Assembly: GCF_018555685.1 (NCBI RefSeq)
Contig: NZ_JAFLWW010000006.1
Coordinates: forward strand, 1-64,000
DNA: 64,000 nt
Reading direction: 5' to 3'
Origin: Aminobacter anthyllidis
GTDB lineage: Bacteria; Pseudomonadota; Alphaproteobacteria; Rhizobiales; Rhizobiaceae
Part shown: positions 8,360-17,449 of the stretch, one piece after another
How the letters are laid out: the number at the start of each line of letters is the position of its first letter
Numbering within the stretch: the stretch's first letter is position 1
Program-made: the position numbers and the translations under genes
Notes under the pieces: model-generated
What the model was told of the DNA's origin: nothing
The model's input: only the letters and a program-made list of their open reading frames with translations
Database searches by the model: none

Positions 8360-8749
8360 TCAATGGTGCGTGAGCGCCTTGTTCATCGGCCCCCAGTACA
8401 TCTTTGACCAGGCCTCATCGAGCGTTGCGTGTGCTGAGCGGGGGTAGCCGGCCTGGTCGAACGTCAGCCGCGTGCCGGTGCCGTCGGCCTGCAATTCGAA
8501 GCGCACGATCGAATAGGTGCCTTCCGGCCAGGCGCGCGAACGCCATGCCTGGACGATGCGGCGGTTCGGCACCAGCTCGACATTGCGGGCCTCGATGTCG
8601 CCGCCGAACATCGACACCTCGCCGCCTTCATGTGTTGAGATATGAGCCGCGCGGCCGCCGGTCATTGCCTGGAAACGGGTGGAATCGAGCAGCAGCTCGT
8701 AGATGTTCTTGGGCGAACCCTTGATGTGCACTTCCTGGTGGATGGTCAT
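8360..8749 (-). CDS. SRPBCC / START-like domain protein
   Basis: A 129-residue helix-grip-fold protein of the AHSA1/SRPBCC type: N-terminal MTIHQEVHIKGSPKNIYELL, a central GGEVSMFGGDIEARNVELV beta-sheet and a C-terminal amphipathic helix (ATLDEAWSKMYWGPMNKAL). Members bind hydrophobic ligands or act as co-chaperone-like regulators; the ligand is unknown. The ATG is preceded by GGAGGTCGCC, an excellent ribosome-binding site. It is convergent with the DUF1801 gene. Confidence 0.83.
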   Translation of the reverse strand: MTIHQEVHIKGSPKNIYELLLDSTRFQAMTGGRAAHISTHEGGEVSMFGGDIEARNVELVPNRRIVQAWRSRAWPEGTYSIVRFELQADGTGTRLTFDQAGYPRSAHATLDEAWSKMYWGPMNKALTHH

Positions 8750-8987
8750 GGCGACCTCCTGGAATGGCGCTAGATGTCGCGCGCTTGCGGAATATTTTCC
8801 GCCTGTCCGCGCCGGTCGTCAACGGCAGCGCAATTCCCTGCAAATGCCGCATCCGGCAAATCTACTGACAGCTCATTGGCAGGAGAGAGGTTGTAGATTG
8901 GAGGCTCGCTTCGTATCTGCGCAGCAAGCCCTGCATCCGGATGGATGCACAGCGGCCGGCGCGGGGGCGCCATGCAGGACGAGATCG

Positions 8988-10094
8988 ATGACGGAAGACC
9001 AGACGCTAGCCGCCCCGGCACTCAAGGAAATCTTCGACCGGGAGCGCCTTCGCCATATCGCCACGGAGACGGCTTCCATCTCGCCTGCCTTCGACGCGGA
9101 AAAGTTCATGGCGCTGGCGACCGCCAATCTCGACGATCTCGGCATCATGCAGCGTCTGCGGCAGACGGCGATCAGCCTGCACGGCGCCATGCCCGGTAGT
9201 TTCGAACATGCTGTCGGAGTGCTGCACGAACTGGCGCCGCGTATCCAGCATGGCTTCGCCTCGATCGTCCTTTCCGAATATGTCGCGCTCTACGGCAAGG
9301 GCCATTTCGACCTGTCGATGCAGGCGCTGAGCCACTTCACCCGCTTCGGTTCGGCCGAGTTCGCCATCCGGCATTTCCTGGCCAGGGATTTCGACGGGAC
9401 GCTAAAGGTGATGCGCGGCTGGGCGCTCGACGACAACGAGCATGTGCGCCGTCTGGCCAGCGAGGGTTCGCGCCCGCGGCTGCCGTGGTCGTTCCAGCTC
9501 AAGCAGCTGATCAAGGATCCGTCGCCGACGGCGCCCATCCTCGATGCGCTGCGCAGCGATCCGAGCCTTTATGTGCGCAAGTCGGTGGCCAACCACCTCA
9601 ACGACATTTCCAAGGATCATCCTGACCGGGTGATCGACCGTGTATCGGCGTGGGACATGGAAGACAGGAACACCGCCTGGATCGTCAAGCACGCGCTGCG
9701 CACGATGATCAAGAAGGGCGATCCGCGCGCGCTCGGCGCGATAGGCACGACGGGCAAGCCGATGGTGCGTGTCGAGACCTTTGCGATCCAGCCTGCCGCG
9801 ATCCTGCTCGGCGGCCGCATCACGCTCAGGGCGAACATTGCCTCGACCGCTGAGACTGTACAGCAACTGGTGGTCGACTATGCCGTGCACTACGTCAAGA
9901 AAAGCGGCGGCAGCTCGAAGAAGGTGTTCAAGCTCAAGGAAATCAACCTTGCGCCGGGCGGCCAGAAGGAGCTTTCGATCAGCCAGGCGGTACGCGACTT
10001 CACCACGCGCAAGCATTATCCCGGCCATCACCTGATCGAACTGATCGTCAACGGCGAGACGGTGGCCGAGGGCGGGTTCGAGCTGAAGGGCTAG
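8988..10094 (+). CDS. AlkC-like DNA alkylation repair glycosylase
   Basis: A 368-residue protein of the HEAT-like DNA glycosylase superfamily (AlkC/AlkD), which excises N3-alkylated adenines without base flipping. An alpha-helical HEAT region covers about residues 1-255, with repeats such as DPSLYVRKSVANHLNDISKDHPD. A separate beta-rich C-terminal domain (about 260-368, beginning TFAIQPAAILLGGRITLRA) matches the Ig-like DNA-contacting domain known from a subset of AlkC enzymes. The ATG at 8988 begins the acidic N-terminal helix; the in-frame upstream stretch looks non-coding. There is no adjacent SOS or Ada regulator. Confidence 0.8.
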   Translation: MTEDQTLAAPALKEIFDRERLRHIATETASISPAFDAEKFMALATANLDDLGIMQRLRQTAISLHGAMPGSFEHAVGVLHELAPRIQHGFASIVLSEYVALYGKGHFDLSMQALSHFTRFGSAEFAIRHFLARDFDGTLKVMRGWALDDNEHVRRLASEGSRPRLPWSFQLKQLIKDPSPTAPILDALRSDPSLYVRKSVANHLNDISKDHPDRVIDRVSAWDMEDRNTAWIVKHALRTMIKKGDPRALGAIGTTGKPMVRVETFAIQPAAILLGGRITLRANIASTAETVQQLVVDYAVHYVKKSGGSSKKVFKLKEINLAPGGQKELSISQAVRDFTTRKHYPGHHLIELIVNGETVAEGGFELKG

Positions 10095-10109
10095 ACGCGA
10101 CGCTCACGT

Positions 10110-10135
10110 CTCCCTCCCCACAAGGGGGAGGGAGG
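10110..10135. repeat. Short palindromic repeat, copy 2 (hairpin)
   Basis: ctccctcccc and ggggagggag form a perfect 10-bp stem around acaag. This is the minimal hairpin of the genomic repeat and sits between the alkylation-repair gene and prfC, where it could serve as a terminator for the former. Confidence 0.6.
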
Positions 10136-10218
10136 ACATCGGCGCGCCCCGCATCGTTCCAATTCCTCGACAGGCGCGGTATCGGCTGTTAGAAGCCCGC
10201 CATCACAAGGAATCCCCG

Positions 10219-11811
10219 ATGGCTGAAGACATCGAAAAGGCGGTGGCGCGCCGCCGTACTTTCGCGATCATCGCGCACCCTGACGCCGGCAAGACGACGC
10301 TGACCGAAAAGCTGCTGCTGTTCGGTGGCGCGATCCAGCTTGCCGGCGAGGTCAAGGCCAAGAAGGACAAGATCCAGACCCGCTCGGACTGGATGAAGAT
10401 CGAGCGCGAGCGCGGCATCTCGGTCGTGACCTCCGTCATGACCTTCGAGTATGGCGACAACGTCTTCAACCTGCTCGACACGCCCGGCCACGAAGACTTC
10501 GCCGACGACACCTATCGCACGCTGTCGGCGGTCGACAGCGCCGTCATGGTCATCGACGCCGCCAAGGGTATCGAACCGCGGACGCTGAAGCTGTTCGAGG
10601 TCTGCCGCCTGCGCGACATCCCGATCATCACCTTCGTCAACAAGATGGACCGCGAGGCGCGCAACACATTCGAGATCCTCGACGAGATCGAAGAGAAGCT
10701 GGCGCTCGATACCGCCCCGATCACTTGGCCGATCGGTCAGGGCAAGACCTTCTCCGGCACCTACCACCTCGCCCAGAACGCGGTGCGCCGTGGCGACGCC
10801 GAGGCCGAGCGCACGCCGGTGCACGGCCCCGACTCCAACCGCGCCGCCGGCCTGTTGCCCGACAATGAGCGCCCGACCTTCATCGAGGAACTGGAACTCG
10901 CCCGAGAGGCCTGCCGGCCGTTCGACCTGCAGGCTTTTCGCGAGGGCCATATGACGCCGGTCTATTTCGGCTCGGCGCTGCGCAACTTCGGCGTTCGCGA
11001 CCTGATCGAGGCGCTGGGTGATTTCGGCCCGGCGCCGCGCGCTCAGGAGGCCGACACGCGCAAGGTCGAGGCGACGGAAGAGAAGATGACGTCGTTCGTC
11101 TTCAAGATCCAGGCCAACATGGATCCCAACCACCGCGACCGCATCGCCTTCGTCCGCGTCTGCTCGGGCGAGCTCAAGCGCGGCATGAAGGCCAAGCTGG
11201 TGCGCACCGGCAAGCAGATGAGCCTGTCGGCGCCGCAGTTCTTCTTCGCCCGCTCGCGCATCACCGCCGACGAGGCCTATGCCGGCGACGTGGTCGGCAT
11301 TCCCAACCACGGAACGCTGCGCATCGGCGACACGCTGACCGAGGGCGAGGACATCCTGTTCCGTGGCGTTCCGAACTTCGCGCCTGAAATCCTGCGCCGC
11401 GTCCGCCTTGGCGATGCGATGAAGGCCAAGAAGCTCAAGGAAGCGCTGAACCAGATGGCCGAGGAGGGCGTGGTCCAACTGTTCCAGCCCGAGGACGGCT
11501 CGCCGGCCATCGTCGGCGTCGTCGGCGCGCTGCAGATCGACGTGCTCAAGGAGCGGCTGTCGGTGGAATACACGCTGCCGGTCGATTTCGAGATGGCGCG
11601 GTTTTCGATCTGCCGCTGGATCGACGCCGACGACAAGGCCGACCTGCACCGCTTCATCGAAAGCCATCGTGGCGACATCGCCCGCGATCTCGACAATGAC
11701 CCGGTGTTCCTTGCCCAGCACGAATTCTCGCTCAACTACGAGGCCGAGCGCTGGAAGATGATCCGCTTCGCCGCGATCAAGGACTATCAGGTCCGCGACA
11801 AGGTCGCCTGA
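10219..11811 (+). CDS. prfC: Peptide chain release factor 3 (RF3)
   Basis: A translational GTPase that removes RF1/RF2 from the ribosome after termination. It has 530 residues, the normal RF3 length. G motifs: AHPDAGKTTLTEKLL (G1), RGISVVTSVM (G2 region, replacing the EF-G sequence), DTPGHEDFADDTYRTL (G3), NKMDREARN (G4). The C-terminal domain with RFSICRWI and the FFARSRITADEAYAGDVVG barrel fits RF3 rather than EF-G or TypA. AAGGAA lies just upstream of the ATG. A hairpin terminator follows the stop codon. Confidence 0.97.
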   Translation: MAEDIEKAVARRRTFAIIAHPDAGKTTLTEKLLLFGGAIQLAGEVKAKKDKIQTRSDWMKIERERGISVVTSVMTFEYGDNVFNLLDTPGHEDFADDTYRTLSAVDSAVMVIDAAKGIEPRTLKLFEVCRLRDIPIITFVNKMDREARNTFEILDEIEEKLALDTAPITWPIGQGKTFSGTYHLAQNAVRRGDAEAERTPVHGPDSNRAAGLLPDNERPTFIEELELAREACRPFDLQAFREGHMTPVYFGSALRNFGVRDLIEALGDFGPAPRAQEADTRKVEATEEKMTSFVFKIQANMDPNHRDRIAFVRVCSGELKRGMKAKLVRTGKQMSLSAPQFFFARSRITADEAYAGDVVGIPNHGTLRIGDTLTEGEDILFRGVPNFAPEILRRVRLGDAMKAKKLKEALNQMAEEGVVQLFQPEDGSPAIVGVVGALQIDVLKERLSVEYTLPVDFEMARFSICRWIDADDKADLHRFIESHRGDIARDLDNDPVFLAQHEFSLNYEAERWKMIRFAAIKDYQVRDKVA

Positions 11812-11817
11812 TCCCGC

Positions 11818-11850
11818 ATGGCGGGGCGCAATTGCCGCTCCGCCATTTTC
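11818..11850 (+). terminator. Rho-independent-type terminator after prfC
   Basis: ATGGCGG (11818-11824) pairs with CCGCCAT (11840-11846), with an inner ggc/gcc extension, and is followed by TTTTC. It lies 7 bp after the prfC stop codon. The T-run is short, so efficiency is uncertain. Confidence 0.65.
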
Positions 11851-12025
11851 GTTTCGTCATTCCGTCATGCAAATCGCCTAATGGCATCGCAGTGCCGCCG
11901 CCCGCCCGTGGTCCAAGCCATGGTGCGTGACAGGCTGGCGCTGGAGATGTTCAATGCACCGAGCCACCAGACAAGGGGCCGGTGCTGCCAGGGCGGGGGC
12001 TCTGGCCTGGAGGAAATGACGTCGC

Positions 12026-12655
12026 ATGATGGTTTCAGCTTTGATCGAGCGTGAATTGACCCGGCTTGGCTCGCCTGTCCGCAACGGCGTCTTCGTCGCC
12101 GTCGTTGGCCCCAGCGGTGCCGGCAAGGACACGCTGATTGCCTATGTCCGCGAGCGCCTGAGCGACGACGATCATGTCGAGTTCGCCCGCCGCGTCATCA
12201 CCCGCCACAGCGACGGCGCGACCGAGGATCACGACACGCTCGCCGATGCCGCCTTCATCGAGGCAGACGCATCGGGTGCCTTTGCGCTGTCCTGGGAGGC
12301 GCACGGCTTGCGTTACGGCATTCCGGCGTCGGTCGACGATGCGATCTCGGTCGGCCACGTCGTTGTCGCCAACACGTCGCGCGGGGTGATTCCGGCGCTA
12401 CGCCAGCGCTACGCCAATGTCGCGGTGGTCGAAATCACGGCATCGCCCGAAATCCTGGCAGAGCGGCTTGCCGCGCGTGGACGTGAATCGCGCGGCGAAG
12501 TGCTGGCGCGGCTGGCGCGTACCGCACCGCATGATCTGAGCGGTCCGGGCTACGTCGCCATCGACAACAGCGGTTCGGCCGACGTCGCCGGCGAACGCTT
12601 CCTGGCCGTGCTGCGCAAGGCGGTCGCTTTTTCGGACGTGTCAGGACTTATTTAG
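12026..12655 (+). CDS. phnN: Ribose 1,5-bisphosphate phosphokinase (PhnN)
   Basis: A guanylate-kinase-like P-loop kinase of 209 residues that converts ribose 1,5-bisphosphate to PRPP in phosphonate catabolism. The Walker A motif is VGPSGAGKDTL (residues about 27-37). FARRVITRHSDGATEDHDTL and the C-terminal ERLAARGRESRGEVLARLAR are typical of PhnN and distinguish it from Gmk. No other phn genes lie in the window, so it may act with a C-P lyase locus elsewhere or as a PRPP side route. Two adjacent ATGs (12026, 12029) follow GGAGGAAA. Confidence 0.9.
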   Translation: MMVSALIERELTRLGSPVRNGVFVAVVGPSGAGKDTLIAYVRERLSDDDHVEFARRVITRHSDGATEDHDTLADAAFIEADASGAFALSWEAHGLRYGIPASVDDAISVGHVVVANTSRGVIPALRQRYANVAVVEITASPEILAERLAARGRESRGEVLARLARTAPHDLSGPGYVAIDNSGSADVAGERFLAVLRKAVAFSDVSGLI

Positions 12656-12667
12656 GTAAGTAAAAGA

Positions 12668-13777
12668 TTACGCATTGATGCGCAGCATGTGGTTGTCCCA
12701 GACATGCTCGGGATCGTCGGTCTGCTTGCCGTCGGGTTCGACGATGAGGCCGGCACCCGTGGTTGCCAGGAAGCGGTCGCGGTCGGGCGCCAGGCCGCAG
12801 ACCTCGACGAGATCGTTCTTCGCGACCACCTTGCCGGTCTTGGCTTCGATCATCGCCCAGGCGTTGCCTTGCGGCGATGACACCGCGATCAGCCCGGCAT
12901 CGCGGTTGGCTGCAACCGAGCCGATATAGTTGCGGAAGCCGCCGAGGATGTCCTCGGGCATCTCCAGCATGGCGAGTTCTTCGCCACGCGCCGCGCGGCC
13001 GACCAGCAGCGGTTTTTCCGTCGCCGGACCTTCGTGCTGGCAGCCGAACCAGACCGTGCCCGCCGCGTCGATGTCCATGTGCCGGATCGACAATTGGTGA
13101 AGCTTTTCAGGCAGTTCATGCTTTTCCAGCAGATCGCCTGAAATGCGGTCGACGAGCACGAAGGACGGCTTCATCGTCAGGATGTTGAGCTTGGCGCGGC
13201 CGAAATCCGGATGGGTCTCGATGCCGCCATTGCAGATGGCGAGCGTGCGCCCATCGCCGAGCAGGATCAGCTCGTGCGGGCCGACGCCATGGGTCGGGAA
13301 CTCGCTGAGACGGCGGAAGCCGTCACGGGCATCATAGACGCCCACCATGCCGGCGGCGTTGTCGAAGTCGTTCTCGGTCACGTAGAGCAGCGCGCCGTCG
13401 GGCGAGAACACGCCGTGTCCGTAATAATGGCGGCCGGCGACGCTCGGGATCGTCAGCGGCGCGTCCTTGCCGGTATGGTCGAAGACCAGCATGAAGGTGC
13501 CCGGCTGGCGCGCGAACACCACCGACTTGTGCGAGATCGGATCGAAGGTGACGTCGTGTCCGCGCTCCGGCAGGGTGACGCTGTGCAGGATCTTACCCGC
13601 TTCCGACAGGATCGCCACGCCATATTCGCCCGATCGAGCCTGGTAAGCCGTGGCGAACATTGCGTCGGTGTCGAGCGCCAGCGCGCGCCTGGTTGGCGTC
13701 AGCGACAAAAGGAAAGTCGCGCCCGCTGCCTTGAGGAAATCGCGGCGGTCGAACAGCGGCGTGGGCTTCCCGAGCAT
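12668..13777 (-). CDS. DUF1513 protein, Tat-exported beta-propeller-like
   Basis: A 369-residue exported protein, last gene of the iron-uptake operon. The N-terminus has a Tat-like signal: RRDFLKAAGATFLLSLTP followed by a small-residue cleavage region ending ALA. The rest resembles a seven-bladed propeller with repeated FSPDGALLYVTEND- and HMDIDAAGTVWFGCQHEG-type blades, matching DUF1513. Members sit beside imelysin and DUF1111 genes in proteobacteria and are inferred to help in periplasmic iron handling; the mechanism is unknown. It is convergent with phnN, with only 12 bp between the stops. Confidence 0.85.
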   Translation of the reverse strand: MLGKPTPLFDRRDFLKAAGATFLLSLTPTRRALALDTDAMFATAYQARSGEYGVAILSEAGKILHSVTLPERGHDVTFDPISHKSVVFARQPGTFMLVFDHTGKDAPLTIPSVAGRHYYGHGVFSPDGALLYVTENDFDNAAGMVGVYDARDGFRRLSEFPTHGVGPHELILLGDGRTLAICNGGIETHPDFGRAKLNILTMKPSFVLVDRISGDLLEKHELPEKLHQLSIRHMDIDAAGTVWFGCQHEGPATEKPLLVGRAARGEELAMLEMPEDILGGFRNYIGSVAANRDAGLIAVSSPQGNAWAMIEAKTGKVVAKNDLVEVCGLAPDRDRFLATTGAGLIVEPDGKQTDDPEHVWDNHMLRINA

Positions 13778-13814
13778 GGTTGTCTCCTTCGCAGGCTCTG
13801 CCTTGGCGTGGCGC

Positions 13815-14888
13815 TCAGTCGCCGTCGAGCGACGAGAAGCCGGCGGTCAGGCCAAGCGCGCCCGACAGCCTGGTACCGAACTGTTCCGACAGGCTCGACG
13901 TTACCAGCGCGAAAAAGCCGAGCTTTTCGCGTTTGGCGGGATCGGCAAGCGCCGCATCGATCGGCCCGGTGACTGCGGCTGCTGCTGCCTGCGCATTGGT
14001 GAATTCAAAACCGATCGACTCGGCGACCCAGCGCTCTTCGGCCGGTACCAGCTCGCCGAATTTGGAAGCCGAAAAAAGCGCTTCCATGCCCGATATGTTG
14101 CCGGCAAGCGAGGCGCCGGTGCCTTGCGAGCGCCAATAGAGCGCCTGCTTGGGCTTGTCTGACGCGGCATCCTTGCCGAGGAAGCTATTGACGCGCACGT
14201 CGCGCACCAGTTCGAGCCCGTTGACGTAGACTTCGAGCAGTTCGGTCAGGGCCTCGTTGGCGTCGCGGTAGAGCGGGTTGGTGGCGCCGGGGTTCTTCCA
14301 CTGGCTGGCAAAACCCTTGTCGTCGCGCCAGGCGGCATCGACGTCGGAGGCGACTGCCCCGATGTTACCCGCTATCGCCTTGCCATAGGCGCAGCGATAC
14401 GCGGCGGACGTGCCGGCGAGCTCGTCGGCGCCGGTGCCAAACAGCACGAATTCCAGCGCGCCGAGCCCCTGCATCGCAACGCTTTTCTGGCCGAGCGTGG
14501 CGGCATCGGTGGCGGTGGCATCCTGGTCGGCGAGGGCCGCCTGCACCTGCTTCAGCCCGGTTCCCTTGCGGTCGGGCCAGAACAGCAGGCGCTCGAGCCG
14601 GTTCTGTTCGGTGATAGGGCCAAAGCGGATGATCTCGACTTCCGACCAGGTGGCGGTGGTCCGGGCGAACGTCGCGCGCGCCGCAGCCAGATTGTCGGGT
14701 GACGGCGTCGCGCAAAGCGTAATCATTGACTTACCGAGATCGGCCGTCGTTTCGGCCAGCCGGCCATAGGCCGGCCGGATGAAGCCGTCGATGGCGGCGG
14801 CAATCACCTTGTCCGATGCCTCGCTGGCCAAGGCGGCGGTCGAGGAGAGGAGCAGGGCGAGGGCAGTGGCCAGAGGACGTCCAGTCAT
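13815..14888 (-). CDS. Imelysin family periplasmic protein
   Basis: A 357-residue imelysin-like (peptidase M75) protein, predicted periplasmic from the signal MTGRPLATALALLLSSTAALA. Imelysin domains are two four-helix bundles linked to iron uptake; peptidase activity is doubtful. This shorter paralogue has LGALEFVLFGTG where IrpA has its GxHxxE motif, so the histidine is replaced. Its ATG overlaps the stop of the DUF1111 gene by 1 nt (TGATG), which indicates coupling. It is followed by the DUF1513 gene after 37 bp. Confidence 0.86.
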   Translation of the reverse strand: MTGRPLATALALLLSSTAALASEASDKVIAAAIDGFIRPAYGRLAETTADLGKSMITLCATPSPDNLAAARATFARTTATWSEVEIIRFGPITEQNRLERLLFWPDRKGTGLKQVQAALADQDATATDAATLGQKSVAMQGLGALEFVLFGTGADELAGTSAAYRCAYGKAIAGNIGAVASDVDAAWRDDKGFASQWKNPGATNPLYRDANEALTELLEVYVNGLELVRDVRVNSFLGKDAASDKPKQALYWRSQGTGASLAGNISGMEALFSASKFGELVPAEERWVAESIGFEFTNAQAAAAAVTGPIDAALADPAKREKLGFFALVTSSLSEQFGTRLSGALGLTAGFSSLDGD

Positions 14889-16435
14889 CAGAGCGACTCC
14901 AGGAATTTGACCAGCGCATCGCGGTCTTGCGCCGGCAGCGCTGCGAAACGGTCACGCGATGCCTGGCCTTCGCCGCCGTGCCAAAGGATCGCCTCGGCCA
15001 GGTTGCGGGCGCGGCCATCATGCAGGAAGAAGGTATGGCCGTTGACGGTCTTGGTCAGGCCGATGCCCCACAGCGGCGGCGTGCGCCATTCGTTGCCGGT
15101 GGCATCGCCGACCTGCTGGCCGTCGCCGAGCTCGTCGCCCATGTCGTGCAGCAGGAAATCGGAATAGGGCCAGATCAGCTGGAATTTCTGCGCCTTGTTG
15201 GGCGCGTCGCGGCGGGTGACGAATTTCGGCATGTGGCAGGAGGCGCAGCCGGCCTCGTAGAACATCTGCTTGCCGCGCAGCACTTGCGGGTCGTCGATGT
15301 CGCGCCGCGCCGGCACCGCAAGGTTCTGCGAGTAGAAGGTGACCAGGTCCATGATCGGGTCGGGCGCCTCGGTGGCTCCGAGCCGTTCCTGCACGCCGTT
15401 GGGCATTTCCCTACATGCCGTCTGCGCCTCGGAGCAATCGCCCCAGTGCTTTGGCACATCGGGCGTCGAAATACCTATGTCGCCGGCAAAGGCATCGGCC
15501 GACTGCTGGCGGATCGACGGCGCCGACGCCTTCCAGCCGAAACGGCCCAGCGTCAGTTCGCCTGATTTGTGGTCGCGCACGATGGAGGGCTTGCCTGAAA
15601 TGCCGTCGCCGTCCTTGTCGTCGGGGTCGGCATTGGCAAGGATGTCTGCCGGGTGGATCTGCTCGACGAGCCCGAGGCCGATCATTGGCGGCGTGACGCG
15701 TGGCGACAGCGTCGTCTTCGGGTCCATCGGACCATAGCCGAGATCGGCCACGGAATAGATCGGCCAGCGCAGCGCCGTCTTGGCGTCGGAAAGCTGGACC
15801 GGAAACTGCTGGTAGGAAATGACCATTTGGCCCTCGCCCTTGAACCCGGGTACGGCGAGGTCCTGGAACTGGCCGCCATAGACCGGATCGGGGAAGTTCA
15901 GCACCTTGCGGTCGGCGATCGCTGCCTTTTCCTCTGCCGTCTCAGCTGTTCGGGCAAGCCTGAGGAACATCGAGGTCGCGTCCGTGCCGCCTTCCGGCGG
16001 ATGGCCGCGCCCGTCCTTGAGGTGGCAGCTCTGGCAGGCACGCGCGTTAAACAGCGGTCCCAGCCCGTCGGATGCCTGGGTCGACGATGGCGACGACACC
16101 CACAGCTTGCGGAACATGCCGTTGCCGAGCTTGAACGTACCTTCTTCCTCGAAGGTGATGTTGGCCGAGGATTGCGAGAACGCGTCCTGATTGATGCGTT
16201 TTTCCGAGGTTCCGGCCCCGCCCTGCATCCGCTCGAATTGTTCAGCCTTGCTGAAGTCGGTGGTCGGCCTGACGATCTTTTCGACGCGCGCCATGTCCTT
16301 GGGGTTGAGGTCGGTGCGCTCTGTGGCCAGGCCGGCCGGAACCGCTTCGCCTGAAAGGGCTGCGGTCGTTTGCAGAGCCAGGATCAGATTGGCCGCAAGT
16401 AAACCCAATAGCACCTTGGCGCAGCGCTGGTTCAC
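14888..16435 (-). CDS. Di-heme oxidoreductase-like protein (DUF1111 / putative thiol oxidoreductase)
   Basis: A secreted cytochrome-c-like protein of about 515 residues. Two heme-binding CxxCH motifs are seen: CQSCHLKDGRG and CASCHMPKF. The fold matches the DUF1111/DHOR family, distantly related to di-heme peroxidases, and its genes accompany imelysin and DUF1513 genes. A GTG at 16435 (VNQRCAKVLLGLLAANLILA signal peptide) is preferred. The frame is open for 73 more codons upstream, but these translate the palindromic repeat (SPSPLWGGVRGGG) and are unlikely to be part of the protein. A role in periplasmic iron redox is inferred. Confidence 0.85.
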   Translation of the reverse strand: MNQRCAKVLLGLLAANLILALQTTAALSGEAVPAGLATERTDLNPKDMARVEKIVRPTTDFSKAEQFERMQGGAGTSEKRINQDAFSQSSANITFEEEGTFKLGNGMFRKLWVSSPSSTQASDGLGPLFNARACQSCHLKDGRGHPPEGGTDATSMFLRLARTAETAEEKAAIADRKVLNFPDPVYGGQFQDLAVPGFKGEGQMVISYQQFPVQLSDAKTALRWPIYSVADLGYGPMDPKTTLSPRVTPPMIGLGLVEQIHPADILANADPDDKDGDGISGKPSIVRDHKSGELTLGRFGWKASAPSIRQQSADAFAGDIGISTPDVPKHWGDCSEAQTACREMPNGVQERLGATEAPDPIMDLVTFYSQNLAVPARRDIDDPQVLRGKQMFYEAGCASCHMPKFVTRRDAPNKAQKFQLIWPYSDFLLHDMGDELGDGQQVGDATGNEWRTPPLWGIGLTKTVNGHTFFLHDGRARNLAEAILWHGGEGQASRDRFAALPAQDRDALVKFLESL

Positions 16436-16448
16436 AGGCGGAAAGAGA

Positions 16449-16588
16449 CCCCCACCCCTAACCCCTCCCCACAAGGGGGAGGGGGATCTTGTGTCAACGC
16501 CGTCAACCGCCAGACCCGGACGGCTCTGGTCAGAATGCGTATGACCGCGTCCCCCTCCCCCTTGTGGGGAGAGGCTAGGGGTGGGGGT
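16449..16588. repeat. Palindromic intergenic repeat, copy 3
   Basis: Arms 16449-16485 and 16550-16588 are near-perfect inverted copies (cccccacccctaacccctcc against ggctaggggtggggg), each itself containing the ccctccccacaagggggaggg hairpin. The element lies inside the iron operon between bacterioferritin and the DUF1111 gene. It could act as an mRNA-stability element or partial terminator there. Confidence 0.75.
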
Positions 16589-16665
16589 GCCTTGGATATC
16601 TTGGGCGGGCCTACCGGCCTGGGCGCGGCGCGTGGTCAGGAAAATGCGCCGCATTCCGGCATGTC

Positions 16666-17151
16666 CTATTCGGCCTTGTCAGCTGTCTCGGCGTTGAGCT
16701 GGCCGTACTTCTCTTCGCCGATCTCGGCGAGCAACTGCAGCTGCGTCTCAAGGAAGTCGATGTGACCTTCCTCGTCGGCAAGCAGTTCCTCGAAGAGCTT
16801 CATGGATACGTAGTCGCCATGCTGGGAGCAGATGTCCCGGGATTTCTTGTAGGAGGTGCGAGCGTCATATTCGCCGGCGAGATCGCTTTCGAGCACTTCC
16901 TTGACGTTCTGGCCGATGCGCAGTGGCGACACCGACTGCAGATTGGGATGGCCTTCGAGGAAAATGATGCGCGCTACAAGCTTGTCTGCGTGGTGCATCT
17001 CTTCGATCGATTCCGCGCGCTCCTTCTTGGCGAGCTTGCCGTAGCCCCAGTCCTCGAGCAGGCGAAAGTGCACCCAATACTGGTTGACCGCGCCGAGTTC
17101 GAGGAAAAGCGCCTCGTTAAGCCGCTCGATGACCTGTTTTTCGCCCTTCAT
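16666..17151 (-). CDS. bfr: Bacterioferritin
   Basis: A 161-residue iron-storage protein. It forms a 24-subunit heme-containing shell that oxidises and stores iron. The four-helix ferritin core with ferroxidase ligands is visible ([32 protein letters not shown] with the Glu, Met and His residues expected for the di-iron site and heme ligand, and [17 protein letters not shown]). The ATG at 17151 has the ideal GGGAGCAAGG site. The Bfd frame overlaps the start by 35 nt, so the two are tightly linked. Being inside an imelysin/DUF1111 uptake operon couples uptake to storage. Confidence 0.95.
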   Translation of the reverse strand: MKGEKQVIERLNEALFLELGAVNQYWVHFRLLEDWGYGKLAKKERAESIEEMHHADKLVARIIFLEGHPNLQSVSPLRIGQNVKEVLESDLAGEYDARTSYKKSRDICSQHGDYVSMKLFEELLADEEGHIDFLETQLQLLAEIGEEKYGQLNAETADKAE

Positions 17152-17428
17152 TAGCCTTGCTCCCAAATTGAACGCGCAACTCTCTGACGCGGTCCAGGTG
17201 TGAAACGACATCCATCTCGCCCGATTCAGAACGAGCGTGATAAGCTTCGGTGACCCGAATTATCGTTTCGACCACATTTGGAAAGCAGCCGCAACAACGT
17301 CCTCGTTTTTGCAGCGTATGATAAACCTTCGCGGGCACGATCAGTGTCCACGGGTCCCTGTCCAAAAGTTCGACGATTGTGTCTTCGATCTCCTTTTGGG
17401 TAATCAGATTGCAATGGCAGATAAGCAT
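17117..17428 (-). CDS. bfd: Bacterioferritin-associated ferredoxin-like protein (Bfd)
   Basis: A 103-residue protein with an N-terminal BFD-like [2Fe-2S] domain: Cys residues at MLICHCN (C-x-C) and RGRCCGCFP (C-x-x-C) match the four-Cys site of Bfd, which reduces bacterioferritin iron for release. The C-terminal about 35 residues extend beyond classical Bfd (64 residues) and overlap the start of bfr by 35 nt. The position between irpA and bfr supports iron mobilisation. The start codon lacks a strong ribosome-binding site, so coupling to irpA translation is possible. Confidence 0.85.
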   Translation of the reverse strand: MLICHCNLITQKEIEDTIVELLDRDPWTLIVPAKVYHTLQKRGRCCGCFPNVVETIIRVTEAYHARSESGEMDVVSHLDRVRELRVQFGSKANEGRKTGHRAA

Positions 17429-17449
17429 GGTTTCGAATGACCGTGGCTG

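Noticed and set aside
10189-11721. A 510-codon minus-strand frame opposite prfC
   Set aside because: Translation is Arg/Asp/Val-rich without domains; the plus strand encodes full-length RF3. This is a typical antisense frame in high-GC DNA.
12026-12655. Guanylate kinase instead of PhnN
   Set aside because: The short P-loop kinase has the RHSDGATEDHDTL and C-terminal RGRESRGEVLARLAR segments of PhnN and lacks the usual GMP-binding pattern of Gmk.
16436-16654. N-terminal 73 codons of the di-heme protein frame
   Set aside because: They translate the palindromic repeat and precede a good signal peptide that begins at the GTG at 16435.
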